This document shows positions 1-13,632 of a DNA stretch of 64,000 nt, one piece after another. The position numbers were made by a program, and so were the translations under genes. Source of the stretch: Bugulina stolonifera (taxonomy: Eukaryota > Bryozoa > Gymnolaemata > Cheilostomatida > Bugulidae). The DNA is taken from assembly GCA_935421135.1 (NCBI GenBank), contig OW285187.1:9610001-9674000 (forward strand), given 5' to 3'. Positions within the stretch are counted from its first letter, which is position 1. The number at the start of each line of letters is the position of its first letter. The notes under the pieces were generated by a model. The model was not told where the DNA came from. It saw only the letters and a program-made list of their open reading frames with translations, and did not search any database.

Positions 1-3000
1 CGGGGCAGCAACTTTGTCCAATAGTTGAAAAAGATATTTTCCTCCGTAGGTAGTGGTAGCCAATGAAGTCAAGTAGCAGATGGATAACAGTATAGCCACA
101 AAAATTTCTCGCCGTTTTCGTAAAATTCTGAATTCGTCTAAAACGCCGGTGATTAGCGCTTCCAAACCTCCAAACTGAAATAAAGACCACAGGTGTTAAA
201 TAAATATAGGAGAATATTCCAAGACAGCAAAACCACTATGAATACAATACAGAACCTCTCTTATAAATTTTTTTATCAAAAATATAACATATTACATGTA
301 TGAGCCTGATATATACAAGTACAATGTATTTATATATATATATGCATGTATAATTGGTGTATAGTTAGACATAGGTGTAGTTTTATACATGTACATTCAC
401 ATTATTAATATGATAATATTTATGCATGTAGTCATGTCTACACTGTGCTATGTTCACACCACATTATTTTATATCCAACTGGAGCAAAAATAGGTGTACG
501 AGATCCCACATGAGAAATATATCAGAATTGACTACACTGTAACTTTGATATATAGGCTGAAGTGAACTCAGTAAACTTACAGTGCTGTCCAGTCCAAGGG
601 TGATTAACATCAGGAAGAAGATTATAGCAAAGAATGGACTTCCAGGCAACTGAGCAATCACTTCTGGGTAAACTTCAAACACTAACCCTGGCCCTGTGAA
701 ACAGCAGCAGGACTATTCAGGGCTACTCGAATGTGTGTTACTATGTGTGGCAAGAGTATGGGCTTAGTAATACATGTATAGGTCTATATGTATATTTATA
801 TATTTTATTGTGCTAGATTATTTCAAGGCTACCAACACTGACACCTACATTGTATAACCAAGTAAATGTATCACAGGATGAATATCGCATGCTATCCTCT
901 CACCCAAAGCTGAAGCGTTAACCTTCAACAAGTGAGCAGGGATTAGTCTCTAACACATCTGTGTGAGAGACAATCAAATACATTTCTTACTCCTTGTACG
1001 TTACTTAGTGTATAAAGAATATGAGCTGAGGTACTCTTATGTATCATTCCTCTAGTTAGTGTTACACACCTTCTTGTGCCACAGATTTGACATCCTTATG
1101 CAGTTTATTCGCCATGTAACCGATTCCAGAGAAGACGACAAAGCCAGCTAGTAAGCTAGTCATACAGTTGATGGAGCTGGTTATCAGAGCATCTCTGTAG
1201 CAGTTGTTATGGAACTTGTTGTAACTGGACAGTGCCAATAGTACTCCAAAACCTGGACCCAAGGAGAAGAATACCTGGGCAGCAGCTGCTGTCCACACCT
1301 ACAAGAACCCGTGCATATTGAATGTTGTATATGCATTGTTAGCCTAAGTACCAAATTTGATGATTTGTACTACTAAAGACGAGCAATACTGCTACACTAG
1401 CTAATACCTGGTATAATAATAGTGACTGATAATGGTATAGTTCTTATAAAATAGATTTGAACTAATTGAGAGAGGACAACTTCACATTATAATCAATAGC
1501 TGATGAGTTCCTCAAGAAGGCTATGTACAAATGTAAATACTGACCTCATGCTTTTTAAGTTTTGTCCAATCAGGTGTTAAGTAGAACTTGATTCCATCTC
1601 CGGCCCCTGGCAGTGTAACCCCTCTAACGAGCAGGATTAGAAGTACAACGTAGGGGAATATCGCTGTTACCCAAACCGCCTACAGAGAAGTACATTAAAG
1701 GTTCATGAGTTTATTTTCATTTTTCAATGGTCAGAAATTTATTAGGCCACCCTGATTCTCCATCAATTATAGCCCAAGTTTTCACTTCGAAGCCTGAGTG
1801 TAATATATGCAGATTGTGGATAAATTTTAAATAACTTATATTCAAAAATGTAATTTCAATAGTCAATACAGACAATAGCCTTAGCTACATGGGAAGGACG
1901 GACACTTATATTGTGCGATCTTACCTTGCCTGAACTCTTGATTCCTTTCCAGAGAGCAAAGTATACAATGACAAATACACCAAGTAGGCACAAGGCTATT
2001 GACCACTTCACTGGACCTAGGTCACCCAGACCTGTTGATTCTTGAATCTCTAGCACTTGCCGACTGAAAGTACATCAAGTCGAGCGGTCAATGGATGGAA
2101 CATGTAGCCACTAGCATTATATACTTACATATTATTTGTAGTATAGTATCCCAACAGTGGACAAGATATACATGTTGTATATACTACCGTGAGCCTAGCA
2201 TAATATAATATACTGTACACTATAATATACCAACACCTGTTTGCACAGGACAAATAGCAATATGCATTTATAATATTTACAGTGCAATGTATTACATGTA
2301 CTATCAAGGAAATATTTAGGTCAGTGTGAAGCTAGCTGACTCAATAATTAATATTAGTTTACAACAGGATAGCATGTATTGATTAATATTAAATCAATAA
2401 GATATTACTTATGACTGAATGTTAATTTTGTTCAAAATACGTATATTTTACCCGAAAATAATTGACCGTTACCGATTATTGATATAATTGAAATTAGATT
2501 GCATTTTAGATAGATATAAATTAGTAGTAATCATAAATATGAAATACTGAATCTCTCAACTTACTTGAAATATTCTTGCGCTCCGGAAGTAAAGTTTTCT
2601 GTACCATTGTTACCTTGGTATGCAGCTGCATTGGCAAACTCCATACAGTTGTCTGTGTTCCAGGAATTGTCACACGTACTCCATGGTAAAACGCGTTTAA
2701 ACGAAGCAAAGAAATAGTAGAGAGCCCAGGCTATGACTGTGTTATAATATATAGACAGGTAGAAGGATATCATGCAGATACCATAGCCAACACCTGCAAA
2801 ATAAAACATTAGTTTCAAACTCAACCACACTTTTGGAGCTTTAAAATAATATTATAATTATTAATTTAGCACGGAAAATCACATGGGCTATCTTCTTTTA
2901 ATTACCTTGAAAGATGGGGCATATACGTCTCCAAACTGAGATGCAGCCAACCCTTTGGTATTGACCCAAGGCTAATTCTAGGTAGAAAAGTGGAAGTCCA

Positions 3001-6000
3001 CCAAATATATACATCACACAGTACGGGATGAGGAACGCACCTACAGACACAAGATAGAACTATAACACATCATCTCCACTTGTGACAAACCCTAAATTAT
3101 CTGCTCATTAGCTCACAGGTGCTGAGTGCATTCAACAGTAACAGACATACATGCCAAGAAAAAAAACACAAATTCTGGTCTCGACTCTCGTCTGCTTAAA
3201 ATCCCTGGGCAAGTACCAGAACCCCTGGACATAGTTTGGGTGTATATTATTTGAATAAGAAATAATTCTAAAATGTATCAGATTCGTTATTCTAGTGCTA
3301 TCTGGTGGTTTTTACTTCTATGCAAATGACTTATTTTAGGTTGCATCTTGCGCTTTATGGAGATTGGTAACATGTTTGCCATGAATAGAAAATTGGGACA
3401 GCTGGACAATTAGTAGGGACTGACTCAAAAACCAGGGGATGTCCTGCCGAGATCTGAACACTTGGCAAGTATGGTAACAGGTGGGCTCTTTGGGTAGACA
3501 AGTCTGAGAAGAGTGAGTCATCTGAGGTTGTGTCACCTAATAAATTTTTGAGTAAATGACTTTAAATTACACAGACTACAGACTATCATGGCATTTGCTG
3601 TAATCTGGCTACTTAGAAATTAATTTCTAAGTGGTCAGATAGTTAAATATCTGTTTATCCAAATGTGTTGCAAACATACATATCAGAAAAAGCATGTTTT
3701 AACTGGTGGTCAAATTGAGAGAAATGTGAATAACTATTAAAAGTCGTTCTCAAACTATATATAAATGTGGAGGCATTTAATTGGGTTAAAGAGTTTCTTT
3801 ATTTTCTATATAAATGGCGACTGTTTTATATATAAACATGATTGTATCTTTAAACAAATTAAAGTTTATTCTAGACATGAATGTCTAGTTTAAATAGATA
3901 ATTAAACAAGAACTGGTTACCTTGCCAACAATTTAGTCTAAACAATATACAGTCTACGGAACACAGTAGTTGGTAGGTAGTAGGCAGCAGTAATTTACTG
4001 CTAACAGGTTAGTTAAAAAATACTTTCTCTGTCAAGTTCCTGAAATGCTGACTCCAATTCCAACATGTTATATAGCGCATTATATACAAGTCACATACAT
4101 GTCAGATTTACCCCATTCCACAGAAGTTTCCCCAATTTCAACCCAGATGTTGGATAACCCACCTTACCAAAATTGAACACCACCTCGCAGAATGCTAAAT
4201 CTCCCCCATTTAATAGAGGAATATGAGAAGTGATGTTAGTTTTTGTACAAGAATTTTCAATTTGTCTCTAGAGCAGTGAGGAACTTGATTTCGCATCCAT
4301 AAAAATAGCCATCCCTGTCTAGGGTTTGAGCCCGAGTACTTCATGGCACCTAATCACCTAACACAGTGAACAGTAATATGACTAGTATATTTAAAAACTT
4401 ACATCTGTATTCCATATCTAAGTTGTGTTACACAATAGTATCAGTGTTACTGGAATAGCAGTTGATTAACAATGAATGAATGGAGGGAGAGGATACAATG
4501 TACAGTCATATAGTCACCTTCATAAGAAGTACGACAGCACTGTCTGTTAGTGCTTCTACTCCTGTGGGCATGATAGCATTATGTTGCTTCATGACCTTAA
4601 TAATAGGTTTGAATAGAAGTGTAGACAATTGTAGACCCCACACTTACCTCCGCCATTATCGTAACATATGTAAGGAAATCTCCACACATTGCCAAGGTCT
4701 ACAGCAAAACCAATCACAGACAAAAGAAACTCAAAATTCTTTCCCCATGTTTCACGAACTTCACCATTCTCTGGAGGCACCGTAGATTCAAGGCCAGTTT
4801 TGCACTGAGTTTCAACCCCCTACAATTACACACCAGATCTCATGAGGTCAAAGAACCTCATTGTGCATGCACTGGAATGTGCATGCTCTTATTATTTTAT
4901 GCAAATAGCTGTTTAGAAATTTTTACGGCATTATAACCTTGAAATCTCATACCAAACCGATAAAACTGCTTCTGTTTGGCACCTGTCCAAAGAAACCGCA
5001 TGCATGATAAATTGTTTTACTAATAAATAGACTAAGAACCAAGTAGTTTATCAAAAAAGTACAGAATGATATATCTTAAATTTTTCTTTCTCTAATGCTA
5101 TCTATGTGTATTTGCATGACTTGTATGCATTTCATCATAAAACAGTAATTCGAGGTTGTTGAAGCTAAAATACAAAGTGTATAATGATAAAATCATATGA
5201 AAAACGTGAAAGTTAACAAAATGTCTTCTCTAGCCCTTCATTAGCCTCAGGAAGCTTTGGCATGAGCTATAATACAAGTATATGCGTAATTTAAATGGCT
5301 CAGAGCTAATTCACATTATGTCAACGCATTCAAATTTGTTGATTTCGTTCTCCAGAGATTAAATCACAGCCTTGCAAACTGGGCGGGCCTGGACAAAAAC
5401 TCTGTCACTGGTGGAGAGCTAATTGTGCAGGAAACTGCTTCGTTTAGGGAATTCATTCTCGCATTGATTTTCATACACAATTGCACTTTTAAATGCTGGA
5501 AATCTCAAGGCCTGGACGAGAGTAACAATAAAATATTAACATTAATAAGGAAGGGAAGTTCTACTAATTGGTTTTACAAATTTTTACAATTTTTACGGAT
5601 ATTATTTCCAAAGCATCAAACAATTATGTAATGTGTATCCTAAAACTTACTCTCATTCCATAAAACAGGATAACTGAGTTTAGGAAGATAATTACATGGA
5701 CTTCATTCCTAGGCCTGGCAATTAGGAGGGTAACGCCAAGCCTTATACAGTAAGATAATTTACACTATTTTGAACAATCGTAGACTAATTACAGTGGGTG
5801 TTGGTGAGAATTACTGAAAGTGTTTATATAAGATCCTGTACAGGTTTGGTCATTTGGTGCAATAATATATTATGTTAAATGCTTAGTTATTTTGTTTAAT
5901 TTTGATTCAATTTAACTAGGCTGACAGACCTAATTTGGCTCCGATAATAAGGCTTATTAGATGTATAGTTACAATTAAACGTATCATGTTTTCTAAGGCT

Positions 6001-7547
6001 GCAGGTTTTTGTGCTCCTTATTACAGTTCAATACAATAGATTGAAAGAAATTCACATAAATTTACAGTTAAGAGAATTACAAATTTGGCTGATGTTAGGT
6101 AAAATACAAAACTAATCACAATACTAATATAAATAATATACTAATGTCGTGTAACAATACAACAACAGAGAGCATAATTGCGATTCACTGACGATGTTTT
6201 GTGTATCACAAGAATAGTACATAAACCACATGGGAGTCGTACAGTAATACAGTAATACTACCCTTACCTTGGATCCATTGCAGGTGGCCACCAGAGCCGC
6301 TGTACCCTCTGAGGTAGGGGAGCACTTGCCGTTCTCCATATTTCTTGCTAGACAACAGTTGGCTGAAATTCTGTCAATTGAGAGAGAGAGAGAGGTAAAT
6401 TGGTCGACAATGACAGCAGAAGCTCAACTAATAATTGCGCCACAAGTCATAATCATTCTCATTACTTTAGCTCCTTCGTTTAATTACAAGAGAAGAAAAA
6501 TTAAGAAAAGTGTGAAAGTAATAGTGTACTTGGTTAATTAGATGGAGGTGATAGAGCTAAATGACAATATTGATTCTACAAGTAATTTAGTTGGACTGTG
6601 CAGTAAGAACTGGTACAGTGGTAGACAGCCCAAGTGTAAATACTGGTGTCACTAGCACCACACATGTTAGTAATGTTAGTAATGTGCTACACAGTACTAA
6701 TACATGATGTAACAGTTGGTTACAATATTACATTGCACGTTGTAATTTTATGTGGCAATAGCTGGGTTGAATACTGAATAATGGCCAAAATACATAGAAA
6801 CTGGTCTTTGCCAACAATAATACAGAGTATACTATGAATATTGCTAGGAAGAGCTTTTTGATGATTATGATGATAGATTAGTACTCCACTCTGTTACAGA
6901 AAGAGCTGCCATGAATATTTTATAATTGATAAGTATAACATGCTACAAATGTTTTACAACCTTTAATTCTACATGAGATATTATACATGTTATACATGTT
7001 ATACATACATGTATACAGATACATATTTATACATGTACATTGCACATGTATTACTCACTGCACAGCTTAAAACATAATATTTCAAACATATGAAAATTAC
7101 AAATATTGTATACTGCACTTTTTATCAAAATTTGTAATACACACATCATCATGTTACCGCACTAATATCAATAGAAACGGTTTTTACAAAATTAATACAG
7201 CAAAAAGCTATTTTACACTATCGATTTGTACATACACGTGTATATATGTAACATAGTGATTTTATATATAAGTATTGTATGGAATTATGATGTAGCAATT
7301 TTTGAAGCATAATGAGTGTGCTACCAGTCAAACAGGAACCATGTGTAAAATATATAATTTAGACGACAGGGTTTTTTACAACTTTCCCTCTCAAACAAAC
7401 ACCTGTTTCTTTGCACGGTATTTACCTAGCATTGGAGGAGGATCTGGATGCGTATGGAAGCACATGAAGCTTCCCATCTCCGTCGTAGAGAGTATAGCAG
7501 CTGTCAATCTCAAGACTCACGCACTCGACACACATGCAGCACGCCAT
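1..7547 (-). CDS. SLC6 Na+/Cl- dependent monoamine-type neurotransmitter transporter (3'-partial)
   Basis: Plasma-membrane symporter of the SLC6/NSS family, expected to take up a monoamine with Na+ and Cl-. Exons in transcription order: 7547-7426, 6370-6268, 4819-4648, 3040-2906, 2793-2565, 2063-1925, 1679-1545, 1298-1070, 693-581, 174-1. All junctions are GT/AG, phases agree, and 517 codons lie in the window; the C-terminal helices are lost beyond base 1. TM1 reads [16 protein letters not shown], with Asp116 at the position of SERT Asp98/DAT Asp79, the monoamine-class mark. The TM3 segment has [17 protein letters not shown]. The large loop has a Cys pair ([10 protein letters not shown]) and N-glycosylation sites NGT and NFT. 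TM6 has [11 protein letters not shown] and TM8 has LITLGLDST (Na+ site). Wording is nearest to serotonin transporters, but the substrate cannot be fixed from this. Alternative start: ATG at 6339, residue 52. Confidence 0.93.
7426..7547 (-). CDS. First coding exon of the SLC6 gene (Cys-rich N-terminus)
   Basis: The ATG at 7547 sits in AAGATGGCG, a good animal start context. The exon encodes about 40 residues beginning [16 protein letters not shown] and ends in phase 2 at a GTAAAT donor. The next acceptor, at 6371, has a CT-repeat polypyrimidine tract and a start phase that joins in frame to [12 protein letters not shown] and TM1. The exon is visibly GC-richer than its surroundings. The Cys cluster could be palmitoylated or bind metal (inference). 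If this exon is alternative, translation would begin at MENG in exon 2. Confidence 0.65.
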
Positions 7548-10376
7548 CTTCGTAGCAAATGAGGAATACAGAACTTGACTGCTCCTTAAAGTTAAGGATG
7601 TGCTGTATATGAGGAGTTCTTATTCCGAGTAATGGACTAATGAGCATAATCACTTGTTTTATGTCATCTTTTTGTTTCACACCCGAGTCCCATAAGACCA
7701 ATATATAACATCTCAGTTCAATGGTGAGCATTGTGTAATGACCTAAAACGTATACAAGATCCTGGACTACAGCTAAAAGTCTTTGTAATTATTGAATTCT
7801 GTGACCCACATAACAAAAATTCTGTTTTATGAAGAGTGAGGGCCCCTTTTCAATATGAGCATGTAATTAAAAGATAAAATACAACCTGTACATCACGCTA
7901 TATATTACTAGATATATATTATATATACATGCACATAATTATATGTATGTGTGTGTGCTTTTACATATATACATGTACATGCACCATGAAATAAATACGT
8001 ATATTGAACAGTATCCTGTTTCTCTATGACTTTCAACTCAAATCAAAATACAAAGGCATATTTGTTTCCAAATATGGTTGTTTGGTAACTATAAATCACA
8101 AACTACATGGTTGGATAGCAGCTGTTGTCGGCATTCACTCATCCGAATTTTATGTAGATTGGGGCATAGGCCTACATCTATTGCATATGTAGCCCATAAT
8201 TGGAACATCCACATAGGCTACATAGTACAATGAAATGGTACGTTCTGTCATATCGCTACTTCTAAATTTACACCGGTATAATTACATGGAACAAACGCAA
8301 GCATGTAGTTACAGCTCTATTTTTGTAGAAATGTTTGACATCTTGTTTCATATCAAAGGTAATCTACCTTCTCTAAGTCTCTGGAGATTTCTATGGGTTC
8401 AGGAACTCCAATTTGTGGCATATTGTGTGTGTATAATTACTTATATTTATATATGAGTCGTGTTTAGAATAATTTAAACTGACGCACAATAAAGGCCTTA
8501 TATCGAGATCTGTAGAACAGTAAAACAATGTCAGATTTCACAAAACTAACCCAGTTATGGTACACATGTTTGTGTCACAGAGAACAGGTGGTTTTACGTC
8601 CTCTTTTTATGAGCGAGCAAGCACAGCAGTATATGTATATTACTTTTATTATAGCTGTAAAGCTATTTCTACATTGTTCAATTTTTTGTTTTATTTGTTT
8701 ATTTTCATCAATATATTTATACAAGTTTCTACAAGAATGCAGATTTAGGGCATAAAAAATGGCTGCTGCTCAGCATTCAACCAAATAGTAATAGCGAGTT
8801 GGGAAATCCCAACTGTCTGGGTCCACTAAGTCAATTTGTATGTTTTAAAAAGTTGCATTTCCTCTGTACGCACTGAGATTTTGAAATATCCTATTCTAAA
8901 CTAGCTGTATTATACATGTATTTACAATATCGTTCCATTTCAGTCTATCAATCCCTTGACAATCTCTCAGGTAATGAAATGTATGAATAAAAACTGCTTT
9001 CTATTTATGAATAGACAATGACTTGGTGACCGGTTGAAATATAGCCTGAGGCACATCAACAGGACAAGACATAATTACAAAACTGATTTATCTGTATGTT
9101 GTCATTCTGTATAATATACTTATAATGTGAATGCATTATATTGTTTTACTGTGGGCGGTAGACATGACAGTTAGACGATATTCATGTCAGCAGAAAGTAT
9201 TGACAGTTTGTTTGATGGCAAATGTTATGTAAGTTATTTAGCCATTGGAATAATAGGTGTTTTCGCGACGGCGGATCGATGGGGTTACAAAGACACCTAA
9301 TAATGTGCCAAATTGCATTTGTTGATCAACAGAAGTAAACATTTCTGGGCACTAATAAAAAGGAATTATTATAATTGCATAACAATTTTTCTAATGTAAA
9401 TGTACACTACACAGCATCATTACTTTAGCAGAAACAAAAATAACAATTACTATTACAACAGTTAGATGGTACTACTGACATAGATTTACACTATTTATAC
9501 TCTTCACTACTTCACATATTATAAGATATTTAGTTACTAAGGCTACATTTCCCACAACAACCACATTTGAGATTATACAATACAACAATAATTATGTAAA
9601 AACAAGCTGAGCAGCAAAAATCAAAGCATGTAGTCCTTGCTTATATAAAGCTTTCAACTCCAAAATTAATGACTTTTTACTGATAATATAAAAAAAGAGT
9701 TAAATATTTCCTCAAACTCAATCTTCTAGTAATACTGCTGTAATAGTAATACTTGTATAGTAATACTTCTATAGTAATACTGCTGTAATAGTAATACTTC
9801 TATAGTAATACTTCTCCATCCTATTAAACCGAACACTTGTGTAGTAGCTCCACTTCACATCTTTAAATCTACAAATTGTAGGACAGAAAAAGTTGTAAAT
9901 TTTATGTCAATTACGTTTGCAGTTTTCTTCTACATAAAAATATGTATATTAGTCAGTGAGCCCTGATCTATATGAAACAGATTTATCTGGGAGGAGGGGC
10001 AGTTTGTAATTTTGATAGGTAGGGGGATAACTCCATAAGTAACTGAACGCCAATTTAGCGTTGTTGTGATGACAATACTCGTATTGCTGTTACTGATGTA
10101 CATGTACCTCAGCGTTATAGGAGGAGGAGGCTGAGGAACCAATCAGTAATTATGGTTATGTAGGCCTAGCCTAAGTTCTAACAGCTTAGACCGAGTTCAT
10201 TGCACATGTACATACACCCTTATGCATATAATACATTTGCATTATGTGTAAGATGATAATGGTGACAGGCATAGTTCTAGGTTTATATTAATTATTCACA
10301 GGGCTGTAAGTATTTAAAAATTCAAACTCAGACACAGGGTGTAGCGAGATATCCTCAAACTTATAAATTTAGGATG
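7548..10376. other. Intergenic: SLC6 5' flank and nuclear-receptor 3' flank
   Basis: No exon-like stretch was found on either strand. The open frames here are short, AT-rich and match no family I know. The interval holds TA/TG microsatellite (7890-7985), a tandem AGTAATACT repeat (9727-9814) and a GGGGGATAACTCC motif near 10013. It should contain the SLC6 promoter on the right side of exon 1 and the 3' UTR of the nuclear-receptor gene on the left side of its stop; neither boundary can be placed precisely. Confidence 0.6.
9727..9814. repeat. Tandem repeat, AGTAATACT-based
   Basis: About six imperfect copies of a 14-15 bp unit of the form TAGTAATACTTCTA, alternating with TAGTAATACTGCTG. It lies in intergenic DNA with no coding potential. 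Confidence 0.85.
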
Positions 10377-13300
10377 TTAACACAAACCAGGAGGATTTGC
10401 TTGCTGAAGTTTTATGATAATTTCCTGTTTAGCCACTGCCGTCTCTAGCTGCTCCAACATGACTGGAATCTCCTTTAGCATCTCTTTTGGATTTGGTCGT
10501 GATTTATTTACCTGCAATATCAGTCTAAGCTAAAAGAGGGCTAAGTATTTTATTTGAGACTAGGATATCAACGTTACAGCTGTCTAGAGGCTTGACTAAA
10601 ATGCACTTTATTTCTGGGAAGCGTAAATGAGTTATTGCATAATTGATATTACAAATTACAATGTATCATATCAATTCGTCTCAATTGAGATTTCAACATG
10701 AATGGCATTGAAAATTGGGTGTATCTATTTTAGTTTATATACAATTGTAGTTGGTCACATAAAGTATACATGTGCCCGACTAAATGTGGCCTACATGTAT
10801 CTATATACATGTAGTATTTCAGCATCAAGGATCTTGGTCTATCAAGCAGATGTCTAGACGATGACCTGAATCTAGGTGATATGATAGCAAGAAGGGCTAA
10901 TGGCCTACCTCCTCAACAAATGCCTCCTGTAGGTTATCGTGTATTCTTGCCACAGCTTCAGGATCTTTCAGCCCTGGAAGGTCTACAATATATTATAATA
11001 CAATGTAGGTTTGTGTAATGAAGCACTCTGTATCCCAATGTACATGTATATAGATAGACGTACATCAACAGCATCATGCGTGGATTTACATGTACAAATG
11101 TCATGGTTAATATGCGTTATATGTATATATACATGTATGTATTGTTTATATGTACATTTAATCTTTTGATACATGTACATGTATATACAATTGGAGAATA
11201 TTGCATTTACTATTATTTAGTACCCTAAATGCTTTTTACTGTGTAGTAGCCTATATGCAAAAGTCAATAATGCACCCAATTTCTAAAGGCATTATTTCAT
11301 GTAATATGAGGTAGTAAATATTCATCAGAACATACAGTTCCACCATTGAAATTTATGTAGTATACTTTCTTCATTGAAATTTTTTTAGGTAGCACATAGT
11401 ATAGTATATATTAGTGTCTATATGCACTATGCATTACGCATTATTGACTTTTGCTAGCCTATATAACATGATTTATGTAGAAGTAGACAACTCCTCGTGA
11501 TTTGGTGTGGGAAACATGCAATTCTACGTTGAAACATTATTCCACTAAATTGGTTGAAATATTGTGTTTCATAATCAGTTATATTACTGTGCAAATTTTA
11601 TTAGATTTGAAGATTTTCTTCATTTTGTTGTCGCTATTGATATTCCACGATTGAATATAGTATTTGACATTATCCTAAAGAATGTATTCTTAGATTGTAT
11701 ATTTCCAGTGTTCTGCAGTAAATAAATACGAAATTTGTACCTTTCGGTGTGAGAGACAAACAAGCTAGTAGAGCCAGCTCATTGATACTGAATCTGGCTG
11801 CATTCTGCTTCCCAGCGTAGTCGTGCAGGTAGTCAACAAAGTCTTCCGGTAGTATACTCTCCATCCATTTCCTGTTGTACCGATAACCATTCAAAAATGG
11901 GATATATGTGTCCCCGTTTTTAAAGAGCGGAGCGTTCCATATCTGTAACACATTGTCTATGTTATCTTACGCAATCATAAGTAGTCAACACAACAAGTGG
12001 TCAACTTATAAGATTGGTCATAATATACTCATATAATGAATGTCATAAAATTATATCTTTTTGAAAATTTAAATACGAGCTTGTATGCAACAAGGTAGAT
12101 ACATGATTAATGTAATAATAATAATGTTGAGGGTAAATTTTGCTTTGAATTGGAAAATATTATATTAATATAATATTTTGTTATTATATTATTATTATAT
12201 TAATAATATTTATATGATTATATAAAGATGACATTGCAAGTCATGTAGTCAGAGATTAACACAATAATATTATAGCTACAGCAGATGTGATGTCTTATTG
12301 ATTTAACTAACTTACCAACCATACTGAGAGATAAGAATGGGCTGACAGCAGTTTCTTGTCTTCAGAGCCGATAGTCTTAATGAGGGGACAACTCTCAAAA
12401 AACTCTAAAAATGTAGATGTACATGTACATGTAGATAGCTGCGTGCCAACTATTAATAGTACAGTATTATTTAGTAAACCACACTGTGGTTAGCGACCCG
12501 TAGCTGCAGTAACCAACTGCTTCAAATGGACATTAATAGTAATCAATTCTACCAATAAGTAACTATACAAATTATTTAGAAAGAAAAAATGATTGCTATG
12601 GAGGTCATTAGTGGATTCGCCACTCTGGAAACAGTCTCTGCTTTAATGATATCTGAGTTACATGATACTTGCTTGCTAGTATATCATTGTAGAATCCCAC
12701 TGACTCCATTAACCAGCCCCATAAGGTGGGTAGATTCTCCTTCTTACACTCAAGCACTTTGTCATTCTGTAACAAAACGAAAATGAATGGCTATTTAGAT
12801 AGACTAAACTTGTAACATTTTGGAAAGTTCAATTGAAAAATGACTGTTCCGAAAATCTCAACCCCAACTCATAAAACACTATTAACCAATGGCTAAACAT
12901 TCAGTTGCTAAGGATCACCTGACTTCTGTCTCAATTCCTTGTAGACCAGGTTATATTTGAGAACCAGTAGCAAATGCCTTTTGGTACAACTGCTCGTTGA
13001 TATGAACTAACTAACCATAACACTATCTCTTGCTACCTCAGACTCTAATACACAGTCATGGATAATATAACTGCTCATACTCATATACATGTATATCCTG
13101 AAATCACAAACACTTCCAACCATTGGATCAAATAAGGTCTACATGAATTTACATACAACTTCCTCACAAACACGTAGGTAGGTAAATACATGATATACAT
13201 ATATTATTTGAGTGCACACCTTTCCTGTGGCTATGACATCCTCCATCTTACTTATTCCAGCTCTCACATCTTCTGTAACACTCAAGTGTACTTCTGCTAT

Positions 13301-13632
13301 GCTCTTAGTCAGCTCCTCCAGATTCAGGGAGTCACCAACCTTCTGCAATGAGTATCAACTAACACTCTACATGGCTATTCTATGGTTGACACTATACACT
13401 TGTAGACAAAGGTGCTGATAGCAAAGTGTTCCTTGTTACAAGAAGGAGTTAAGTGTCCGCCTATGTTCTAATAAAGATACGTACACCTATAAGATGATGA
13501 GCCTGCATATATACACATTTGTCTTGTAAAGGATAACTTACATATTAGTGAATATGTTAACATAAGATTATATATACATGTTTCTGTATGTGGGTTGCTT
13601 ACCCTTTTTCGTTTTTCTTGACTAGCTGCCAT
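10377..13632 (-). CDS. Nuclear-receptor ligand-binding-domain protein without DNA-binding domain
   Basis: Exons in order: 13632-13603, 13342-13220, 12766-12662, 12402-12316, 11942-11741, 10982-10909, 10511-10377; 251 residues, all phases consistent. Residues 14-50 resemble the helix-1/2 lead-in of NR1-type receptors. Helix 3-5 is covered by FFESCPLIKTIGSEDKKLL. A beta-turn stretch follows (PFLNGYRYNR). Helix 8 reads INELALLACLSLTPKG and helix 9 begins LPGLKDPEAVARIHDNLQ, a signature order for nuclear-receptor LBDs. Helix 10 is MLKEIPVMLEQLETAV and the protein ends KLQQANPPGLC. There is no AF-2 helix (no FPPLxxEMF-like end). No Cys-rich DNA-binding exon was found upstream on this strand, and the first exon has a usable ATG (AATAATGG). 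The fold resembles NR1 (ROR/Rev-erb-like) most by eye. It is likely a dimerising or regulatory LBD; ligand unknown. A missed upstream DBD exon is the main alternative. Confidence 0.72.
12154..12179. repeat. Perfect 26-bp AT palindrome
   Basis: AAAATATTATATT and its exact reverse complement abut, giving a perfect palindrome inside an intron of the nuclear-receptor gene, followed by more ATT repeats to about 12213. It is composed only of A and T, so it may be a simple-sequence product. Confidence 0.8.

Noticed and set aside
4316..4360. Possible tRNA-derived SINE (minus-strand GGGCTCAAACCCT)
   Set aside because: Only the B-box-like word is present; no A box at the right distance and no tail or duplicated flank was seen.
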